From: Patescibacteria group bacterium
GTDB lineage: Bacteria; Patescibacteriota; Gracilibacteria; UBA1369
Length of the DNA: 11,153 nucleotides
Reading direction: 5' to 3'
NCBI GenBank assembly: GCA_018825335.1
Contig: JAHJEW010000062.1
Coordinates: 1-11,153 of the forward strand
Under the pieces are notes generated by a model. That model saw nothing but the letters and a program-made list of their open reading frames with translations, searched no databases and was not told the origin of the DNA. Position numbers and translations under genes: made by a program. The stretch's first letter is position 1; every line of letters begins with the position of its first letter. Of this stretch, positions 6,119 through 11,153 are shown piece after piece.

Positions 6119-7384
6119 CTAGAATTTCAAAAGCTTCGCAAAACGTTCTTCACTTTCATAAGGACCAATAACCGCCATATACAGTTTATCCTCTTTAAAC
6201 AGATCGGTGGCCACCCTTGAAACATCCGCCACCGTCACCTTGTCAATTTCCTTATATATCTGCTCGGGCGTTACCGTCTTATTATAAAGAACCTGATATT
6301 TCCCCAGCAGATGCGCGTATTCCTCCGAGTCCTCCAGTCTTAAAACAAGCTTCCCCTTCAAAAACTCCTTTGACTTTTTAAGTTCGGCCTGCGCCACCGG
6401 TTTGGAAACGATTTTGCCATATTCAGCCAATATCGCCTTAACGGCATCATCAACACGATCCACAGTAACCCCCGCGTTGGTCGAAACCGTACCCGTGTCG
6501 GTATAATCATCCGCTGAAGTGCTTATATAATAGGCCAGACCCTGCCTCTCCCTCACCGACAAAAACATTCTGGAACTCATATTCCCGCCAAGAATAATCG
6601 TCAGCATTTTAAGCGCGTAATGATCGGGGTGCTCCTCCGCATAAGCCGGAAACCCAACCATAATGTGAGCCTGCTCGGTCTTCTTGTTTCTTAAATAAAC
6701 AAATTTCTCACGCTCAATTTTCTTTACGGGATCAGCCGCATAAGCCTTCACCGATCGGTCAAAAACAAAAAGTTTTTCAACCTTTTTAACCATTTCTTCA
6801 TGATCGCTGTTGCCGGCTATGGCTATCACCGTATTGTCGGGAGAATATAGTTTCTTCCTGTATGCTACAAAATCTTTTCTGTTTAAAGAATTGATCACCT
6901 CTTTTGTCCCGACCTGATCCCATCCCATCGGTTGATCACCATACATAAGACGTTCAAAATCCCATCCAATCTGCTGCATGGGCGTATCCTGATACATATT
7001 GTATTCCTCCATAATAACGCCGCGCTCCCGATCAATTTCCTCTGAATCGAATTTCGAATTAAGAAGCATGTCGGATAAAACATCCATCGCAATATCTACA
7101 TGCTTGGCCGCAACCTTAACATAATATCCAACATATTCTTTGCCGGTAAACGCGTTAAACTCGCCACCAATGCTGTCAATCGCCTCCGAAACTTCCTTGG
7201 TGTTCTTATAACGCTTTGCACCTTTAAAAAACATGTGCTCCAAAAAATGAGCCACTCCGTTTATTTCCTTGGTTTCGTAACGTGAACCGGCCCCAACCAG
7301 AATAAGCACTGTAACGGCTTGAGTGTTATCAAGAGATTTCGTAACCACGCGTAGGCCATCGGCCAACATCGATTTCTTATACAT
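6119..7384 (-). CDS. M16 family zinc metallopeptidase
   Basis: This 421-residue protein belongs to the pitrilysin/processing-peptidase family M16 (M16B-like, single gene of about 420 residues that dimerises to form a chamber). It starts MYKKSMLADGLRVV, typical for the family. The inverted zinc motif HFLEH is at 46-50 (His46, catalytic Glu49, His50), and Glu127 in IMEEYNM lies 77 residues beyond His50 and completes the zinc site. The C-terminal half has GGNMSSRMFLSVRERQGLAYY, the usual substrate-binding block. It therefore looks active rather than a non-catalytic partner. There is no signal peptide, so it probably acts in the cytoplasm on peptides. An upstream ATG at 7414 would add ten residues, but it lies inside the TATAAT box of the likely promoter, so 7384 is preferred. 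It is the first gene of the minus-strand run, 35 bases before ndk. Confidence 0.93.
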   Translation of the reverse strand: MYKKSMLADGLRVVTKSLDNTQAVTVLILVGAGSRYETKEINGVAHFLEHMFFKGAKRYKNTKEVSEAIDSIGGEFNAFTGKEYVGYYVKVAAKHVDIAMDVLSDMLLNSKFDSEEIDRERGVIMEEYNMYQDTPMQQIGWDFERLMYGDQPMGWDQVGTKEVINSLNRKDFVAYRKKLYSPDNTVIAIAGNSDHEEMVKKVEKLFVFDRSVKAYAADPVKKIEREKFVYLRNKKTEQAHIMVGFPAYAEEHPDHYALKMLTIILGGNMSSRMFLSVRERQGLAYYISTSADDYTDTGTVSTNAGVTVDRVDDAVKAILAEYGKIVSKPVAQAELKKSKEFLKGKLVLRLEDSEEYAHLLGKYQVLYNKTVTPEQIYKEIDKVTVADVSRVATDLFKEDKLYMAVIGPYESEERFAKLLKF

Positions 7385-7411
7385 GCTAAAAATATTATTT
7401 GGTACCCAGGC

Positions 7412-7441
7412 CATTATACGGTAGCAACAAGCCCTCGTCTA
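7412..7441 (-). promoter_or_regulatory. Promoter for the M16-ndk-pabB operon
   Basis: On the minus strand a perfect TATAAT (7417-7412) is preceded, 18 bases upstream, by TAGACG (7441-7436), four of six matches to TTGACA. Transcription would start near 7405, about 20 bases before the ATG at 7384. The box overlaps the alternative M16 start at 7414, which argues against that start. Confidence 0.5.
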
Positions 7442-7470
7442 TTATCACTTCCTTTTGACAAGCTGGAAGG

Positions 7471-7476
7471 TATAAT
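7471..7476 (+). promoter_or_regulatory. -10 box of the penicillin-binding protein gene
   Basis: A perfect TATAAT stands 26 bases before the ATG at 7503, the same spacing seen at the other two promoters here. A TTGACA lies at 7455-7460, but only ten bases upstream, too close to act as its -35 partner with sigma70. At the normal spacing no good -35 is seen. I take the -10 as real and leave the -35 undecided. Confidence 0.5.
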
Positions 7477-7502
7477 AAGAACCCGGATCCGAAAAAACAC
7501 TT

Positions 7503-9761
7503 ATGACAGGAAGAAAAAAGCACAATCTTACGGACCCCGAACTTAAAATCACATGCCTGCGGATTTTAGTGATAATCGTTGTCGGAATTATATCCATGCG
7601 ACTTTTTTTCCTGCAGGTGATTCGCCACGACTATTATCAGCAGGTTGCGGCAAAAGAGCACTACGGCTACACGGAATTACCCGCCAGACGCGGAGAAATC
7701 TTTATTCGTGATTACGCATCCGGAGAATACATAAGAGTGGCGACAAATGTAACCCTGGACACGCTTTACGCCGATCCAACCATCATCCAGAACAATAAAA
7801 TCGTGGCGGATCGCATAGCACCGATGATTTTTGACATCGAAACCGAAAGAACAAATGACAAAAAAAGAGTGGAAACCGAGATTAAGCGTGCAAAAACAGA
7901 GGAAGACCGCGACAAAATCAAAACCCTGACCGATGAAGAGCTCTATAAACAGTTCTATGACAACCTGCTGGAAGGTATCAGTCAGGAAGTAAGGCCGGTT
8001 ATACTTTTAAGCGATACGATAGAAGAAGCGGCCCTAAAAGAAATTGAAAGCATGGGCCTTACCGGCATAGAGATAGCGGACGGAAAACTGTACGCTTATC
8101 CCCCGCAAATAGCCGACCGCGCCAAACTGGCATCGGTACTGACCAAATACATGAACCTTACCCCCGCCCGTCTCGAACAAATATTGGCCGGTAAAAACCG
8201 CTATGTAGTTTTAGCAAAAAAAATCAACCCCGAAGTATCCGCTGAGATAAGGCAACTCATGGAAGATGATACCAATAAAAATTTCTTTGGACTGGGACTT
8301 ACCGAGGAATACTATCGTTTCTATCCGGAAGTGGAACTTGCCGCAAATGTTCTGGGCTTCGTAACAACGGAAGGAATAGGACAATACGGAATTGAAAGTA
8401 AATACAATACGCAGTTGCAGGGGAAAAAAGGCGTTTTCCAGACACAGCGCGACGGCAGTATTTATGGACGACAAATCACGGTTGGAGAAAGCGTAATCCA
8501 GCCCGCGGTCGATGGTGACGACATCGTCCTCACCATCGACCGCTCTATGGAAATGACCATTGAAAGCATGCTGGCAAAAGCGGTGCAAGACTACCGCGCC
8601 GACAGCGGCCAGGTAATTGTCATGGAAGCAAACACCGGAAGAATAATGGCAATGGCGCATTATCCAAGCTTCGACCCCAACGATTTCAGCGCCGCGCTCG
8701 ACACGGAAGAAATAAACCTGACACCCGCGGAAGTTTCCCAGCTTGTTCCCATAGAAGGAACGGACAACGATTTCTGGTTTTACCGCAATGTCACGGCACA
8801 CGACCGTTACAGGGTAATGCGTGAAGAAATTCAGGATGGAGATCAGACATATTACATTTACAAGCGTTATAAAAACTGGATCGGACTCGAAGCATACCAG
8901 AACAAAGTCGTTGCCGGCGCCTACGAACCCGGTTCGGCCTTTAAACCCATAACAATGTCGGCGGCCATCGACGACAAAGATGTCACACCGAAAACAGGCT
9001 TTAACGACCCGGGAATAAAGAAAGTTGATGAATACGAAATTAAAAACGTATCGGCAAAATGTACCGGCTACGTCACCATGGTTAACATTCTGGAAAATTC
9101 ATGTAACACCGGTATAGGATGGGTCGCCGAAAAAATCGGCAGAAATCTTTTCTATAGTTACATGATAAAATTCGGATTCGGGGAACGAACCGGAATTGAA
9201 TTCGACAACGAACACCCGGGCCAGATTGAACATTTCACCCAGTGGGCTGACAGTGAACTTGTCACCCACGCTTTTGGCCAGGGTATAACTACAACACCAA
9301 TACAAATGATTACCGCTTACGCGGCGATAGCAAACGGAGGAACCCTTATGCAACCGCACATCGTTGAAAAAGTAATTGAAAAAAACGGTCGAACAATAGA
9401 AACATCAACTACACCGATCCATAAAGTCATAAGCGAAGAAACCTCCCGCCAGATAACCGCCATGCTCACAAGCGCGGTGGAAAACGGAGTAGCAAAAAAC
9501 GCCGGAGTGGACAACCATTACCTCGCGGCCAAAACGGGAACATCCCAAACCTACAAATACGGCAAACCATTAAGCGGCGCGGGCACCACCATCGCCTCCA
9601 TCATCGGCTTCGGCCCGATAGACAAGCCACAGTTTATCCTTTACGTAAAACTGGACCGGCCAAGATCCAGCGAATGGGCCGACTCCACGGCCGCTTTCCT
9701 ATTCAGAGACATCGCCACCTACCTTTACGACTACCTTGGAATCCCACCTGACAAAGCGTAG
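7503..9761 (+). CDS. Class B penicillin-binding protein (peptidoglycan DD-transpeptidase, FtsI/PBP2-like)
   Basis: This 752-residue membrane-anchored transpeptidase cross-links peptidoglycan outside the cell. A single membrane helix spans about 19-38. The dimerisation (pedestal) region begins LPARRGEIFIRD (59-70) and includes YRFYPEVELAANVLGFV (271-287). The transpeptidase domain follows from about 340. Its three active-site boxes are complete: SAFK with nucleophile Ser478, SCN (533-535), and KTGT (677-680). Between SFDPNDF (389-395) and YEPGSAFK (474-481) lies an insert of about 70 residues rich in Tyr, Trp and charged residues (WFYRN, YYIYKRYKNWIG); in textbook enzymes these motifs are close together. 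There is no PASTA domain at the end. With no mra/fts or rodA/mreC genes nearby, FtsI (division) and PBP2 (elongation) cannot be told apart. It is transcribed away from the M16 gene. Confidence 0.94.
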   Translation: MTGRKKHNLTDPELKITCLRILVIIVVGIISMRLFFLQVIRHDYYQQVAAKEHYGYTELPARRGEIFIRDYASGEYIRVATNVTLDTLYADPTIIQNNKIVADRIAPMIFDIETERTNDKKRVETEIKRAKTEEDRDKIKTLTDEELYKQFYDNLLEGISQEVRPVILLSDTIEEAALKEIESMGLTGIEIADGKLYAYPPQIADRAKLASVLTKYMNLTPARLEQILAGKNRYVVLAKKINPEVSAEIRQLMEDDTNKNFFGLGLTEEYYRFYPEVELAANVLGFVTTEGIGQYGIESKYNTQLQGKKGVFQTQRDGSIYGRQITVGESVIQPAVDGDDIVLTIDRSMEMTIESMLAKAVQDYRADSGQVIVMEANTGRIMAMAHYPSFDPNDFSAALDTEEINLTPAEVSQLVPIEGTDNDFWFYRNVTAHDRYRVMREEIQDGDQTYYIYKRYKNWIGLEAYQNKVVAGAYEPGSAFKPITMSAAIDDKDVTPKTGFNDPGIKKVDEYEIKNVSAKCTGYVTMVNILENSCNTGIGWVAEKIGRNLFYSYMIKFGFGERTGIEFDNEHPGQIEHFTQWADSELVTHAFGQGITTTPIQMITAYAAIANGGTLMQPHIVEKVIEKNGRTIETSTTPIHKVISEETSRQITAMLTSAVENGVAKNAGVDNHYLAAKTGTSQTYKYGKPLSGAGTTIASIIGFGPIDKPQFILYVKLDRPRSSEWADSTAAFLFRDIATYLYDYLGIPPDKA

Positions 9762-9765
9762 AATT

Positions 9766-9852
9766 ACAAATGTCAAAATCCAAATTTCAAATGTCAATTC
9801 ATTGAAACATTTGATATTTGTTTGACATTTGACATTCAGATTTCGGATTTGT
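9766..9852 (+). repeat. 87-base palindromic intergenic repeat built on 'caaatgtcaa'
   Basis: The segment begins acaaatgtcaaaatccaaat and ends as an imperfect inverted copy with atttgt. The best stem is tcaaatgtcaa (9787-9797) with ttgacatttga (9822-9832), an 11-base perfect match around a 24-base loop; outer arms pair with mismatches, and acatttga at 9807-9814 offers an alternative partner. It starts five bases after the penicillin-binding protein stop and ends 16 bases before tRNA-Trp. There is no U-run after the stem, so it is a poor intrinsic terminator. From memory, AT-rich repeats of this type are scattered between genes in many Patescibacteria genomes and look like small non-autonomous elements. 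The other copies are not in this window. Because it is palindromic, the strand is nominal. Confidence 0.7.
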
Positions 9853-9857
9853 ACCAT
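9829..9857 (+). promoter_or_regulatory. Possible tRNA-Trp promoter using the end of the repeat
   Basis: TTGACA (9829-9834) and TACCAT (9852-9857, four of six to TATAAT) are exactly 17 bases apart. Transcription would begin near 9864, about five bases before the tRNA. The -35 box lies inside the palindromic repeat. It is suggested by spacing and sequence only. Confidence 0.35.
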
Positions 9858-9868
9858 AACTTAGCCAT

Positions 9869-9942
9869 AGGCCCATCGTATAGTGGTAGTACAGAGGTCT
9901 CCAAAACCTCTGGCGGGGGTTCGATTCCTCCTGGGCCTGCCA
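9869..9942 (+). tRNA. trnW: tRNA-Trp (anticodon CCA)
   Basis: The 74-base sequence folds as a complete cloverleaf. The acceptor stem AGGCCCA pairs with TGGGCCT (9932-9938), followed by discriminator G and an encoded CCA. The anticodon stem GAGGT/ACCTC encloses the loop CTCCAAA, giving anticodon CCA, which reads UGG (Trp). The T arm is GGGGG-TTCGATT-CCTCC with one G-T pair. With only the CCA anticodon seen and UGA used as a stop in queD, nothing suggests reassignment of UGA. It stands alone, with no other tRNA beside it. Confidence 0.96.
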
Positions 9943-9963
9943 TCACATAATCAATATCTGCAC

Positions 9964-9991
9964 GGTAGATGCGACTTTCCGCTATCTAGCC
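9964..9991. terminator. Bulged hairpin between convergent tRNA-Trp and the 152-residue gene
   Basis: GG-TAGAT-GCG (9964-9973) pairs with CGC-ATCTA-CC (within 9980-9991) around the loop ACTTTC, with single-base bulges at 9983 and 9989. That gives ten base pairs. It lies 21 bases after tRNA-Trp on the plus strand and contains the TAG stop (9986-9988) of the minus-strand gene. No T-run follows on either strand, so it is not a canonical rho-independent terminator. A bidirectional stop or a 3'-end stabiliser is a reasonable guess. Confidence 0.35.
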
Positions 9992-10444
9992 ATTCAATAA
10001 ATAAGCTCTGTACGATACAATTCTCCCCTGATCGTTCATTGTAAAATAAACCTGTATATATTTCCCGTCCGGCTGAATCAGAAACATGGTACGATCATTT
10101 TGTCCCACCACCTGTTCTTTTCCCGGAGCTTCCAGTTTTAACATTTTCAGTTCCTCGTCCGTTATGCGTTTTGCATTGCTCTTTACCTTTTCCAGACGGT
10201 CTTCCAATTCTTTAAAGTCAGGCTCATTATTTGCATCCTCCTTTACAACTACATCCGTGGCATTCTGATGCGGACTGTTTTCATCGGCATCAATTGCGGG
10301 AAAAACAACCGACGCAAGACGCAACCTTGAATCCACCCTTTCATCTATTGCTTTTCCGATTTCATTTATTGTTCCGCTAATCTCAATATCATTTTCAAGT
10401 CTATTTCTATATTCGGCCAGACTGACAGGTTTTTGTTTTTCCAT
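9986..10444 (-). CDS. Hypothetical protein, charged, 152 residues
   Basis: I do not recognise this protein. It begins MEKQKPVSLAEYRNRLEND, with no signal peptide and no membrane segment, so it is probably cytoplasmic. Residues 75-105 (FKELEDRLEKVKSN onwards) are highly charged and look helical, possibly coiled-coil. The last 35 residues (DRTMFLIQPDGKYIQVYF and on) look like a small beta-rich domain, with alternating hydrophobic residues and turn-like DGK and NDQG. Between them lies a linker rich in Asp, Asn and Pro. It starts 16 bases after the SLH protein stop, on the same strand, so the two are probably co-transcribed. No ribosome binding site is seen. The reading frame, its spacing from the SLH gene, and its stop just before the tRNA region support a real gene. 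No function is proposed. Confidence 0.7.
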   Translation of the reverse strand: MEKQKPVSLAEYRNRLENDIEISGTINEIGKAIDERVDSRLRLASVVFPAIDADENSPHQNATDVVVKEDANNEPDFKELEDRLEKVKSNAKRITDEELKMLKLEAPGKEQVVGQNDRTMFLIQPDGKYIQVYFTMNDQGRIVSYRAYLLNG

Positions 10445-10460
10445 GTATTATCAATCAAAC

Positions 10461-11153
10461 CTACAACTTCCCAAGTTGACCCATTTTATACAGAACCTGA
10501 GCCACTTCCCTTCTGGTCATATAATCAGAAGGATGTAAATTTAATCCGGTAAACAAACCGTTATCGTAAGAATACCTTGCATAGCCACTATACCACTGAC
10601 CTGTTGGAACATCGCTATAAGACCTGCTATATATACTTGGCATTTCTTCTTTAATATTTCTTAGCAAAATAGCCAGAAACTCAACCCTGTTCACATTTCG
10701 TGCAGGACGAAAAGACCCTTTATCGATGCCACCCAAATAACCTGTAACAGTTCCAATTACCCGGGCTCTGCAAATATATTGCCTGCTCCAATCAATTTCC
10801 AAAACATCAGGGAAAGGATTCGATCCCTGGCAGTAATCAACTTTATTATTGTAAAGATAAAAAGATTCAAGAATAATCTTTGAAACCTGATCACGTTGCA
10901 ACAGCCCGTCAGGATCAAAAGTACCGTCCGGATTCCCGGTCATGGCATTAATATGCTGAGCATAAGTAATAGCATCACAAGCTTGATCACTTGCCGATAC
11001 ATCTTTATATCCCGCGCAAGTTGTAAATGATGATGTATATGCGCCACTTGCAGAAGTCTGATTTGGACCAGTCGATGATACCCCTCCTCCTCCTCCCCCG
11101 CTGGATAAACCTTGTTCATTAACGATATTCCCGGATGAAACCGCAACTTCCGA
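10461..11153 (-). CDS. SLH-domain surface protein, C-terminal part (cut by right edge)
   Basis: The frame is open to the right edge and gives the last 230 residues of a larger protein. A Ser/Gly-rich linker (SSGGGGGVSSTGPNQTS, about 11055-11105) leads to three S-layer homology repeats. Repeat 1 (about 10860-11027) has GYKDV and NPDGTFDPDGLLQRDQV. Repeat 2 (about 10656-10835) has PFPDV and SFRPARNVNRVEFLAILL. Repeat 3 (10464-10631) has SYSDV and MTRREVAQVLYKMG. Three SLH repeats at a chain end usually bind pyruvylated cell-wall polysaccharide and hold the protein on the surface; the function of the missing N-terminal part is unknown. Repeats 1 and 2 each have two Cys around the D-V turn; repeat 3 has none. 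An ATG at 10943 lies inside repeat 1 and is not the start. The 152-residue gene follows 16 bases downstream. Confidence 0.9.
   Translation of the reverse strand, partial: SEVAVSSGNIVNEQGLSSGGGGGGVSSTGPNQTSASGAYTSSFTTCAGYKDVSASDQACDAITYAQHINAMTGNPDGTFDPDGLLQRDQVSKIILESFYLYNNKVDYCQGSNPFPDVLEIDWSRQYICRARVIGTVTGYLGGIDKGSFRPARNVNRVEFLAILLRNIKEEMPSIYSRSYSDVPTGQWYSGYARYSYDNGLFTGLNLHPSDYMTRREVAQVLYKMGQLGKL

Noticed and set aside
6119..7384. Inactive M16 partner subunit
   Set aside because: HFLEH and the distal Glu at the right distance are both intact, so it should bind zinc and be catalytic.
7455..7476. TTGACA plus TATAAT as one complete plus-strand promoter
   Set aside because: The boxes are only ten bases apart, too close for sigma70. 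Only the -10 box was kept.
8211..8801. 196-residue minus-strand gene inside the penicillin-binding protein gene
   Set aside because: It lies entirely opposite well-conserved coding sequence and shows no domain or initiation signal.
10940..11146. Separate small minus-strand gene near the right edge
   Set aside because: The SLH frame is open through this whole stretch and encodes SLH repeat 1 and its Ser/Gly linker, so this is a shadow frame.

Overview
This is a compact bacterial window with no mobile element and no CRISPR array. It reads as a genome fragment from an uncultivated bacterium, probably of the Candidate Phyla Radiation (Patescibacteria). The pointers are circumstantial: very short spacers and gene overlaps, almost no Shine-Dalgarno sequences, a stand-alone N-terminal transketolase half, a class B penicillin-binding protein with a long insert before its catalytic serine, cysteine-bearing SLH repeats, and an 87-base palindromic repeat of the 'caaatgtcaa' type that I recall from such genomes. 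UGA acts as a stop (queD ends in TGA where it overlaps folK), so the UGA=Gly code of Gracilibacteria and Absconditabacteria does not apply.

Layout. From 7384 down to 1, ten genes run on the minus strand: an M16 metallopeptidase, ndk, pabB, an unknown acidic protein, a class IV aminotransferase (probably pabC), folP, queD/PTPS, folK, a transketolase N-terminal subunit, and lepB (cut by the left edge). Neighbours are 2-35 bases apart or overlap, except for a 66-base gap at 4144-4209 that holds a good internal promoter. From 7503 to 9761 the plus strand encodes a class B penicillin-binding protein, diverging from the M16 gene; TATAAT boxes stand on both strands in the shared spacer. Then come a palindromic repeat (9766-9852), tRNA-Trp (9869-9942), a bulged hairpin, and on the minus strand a 152-residue unknown protein preceded by the C-terminal part of an SLH-domain surface protein that enters from the right edge.

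How the genes work together. Five of the minus-strand genes form most of the dihydropteroate pathway. PabB and the lyase make p-aminobenzoate from chorismate. The 6-pyruvoyl-tetrahydropterin synthase homologue, FolK and FolP make the pterin side and join the two. No folB (dihydroneopterin aldolase) is visible, but the PTPS homologue has the motif C-E-x-x-H-G-H, with both the QueD-type Cys and the PTPS-III-type Glu. It is therefore a strong candidate to replace FolB, and possibly also to feed queuosine synthesis. GTP cyclohydrolase, PabA, FolC and DHFR are not in the window.

Most worth a second look: the dual-motif PTPS in a folate operon, the DHPS with Gly where the loop-2 Arg is usual, the unknown acidic protein that heads the second half of the folate operon behind its own promoter, the penicillin-binding protein insert, and the palindromic repeat that may supply the -35 box of tRNA-Trp.
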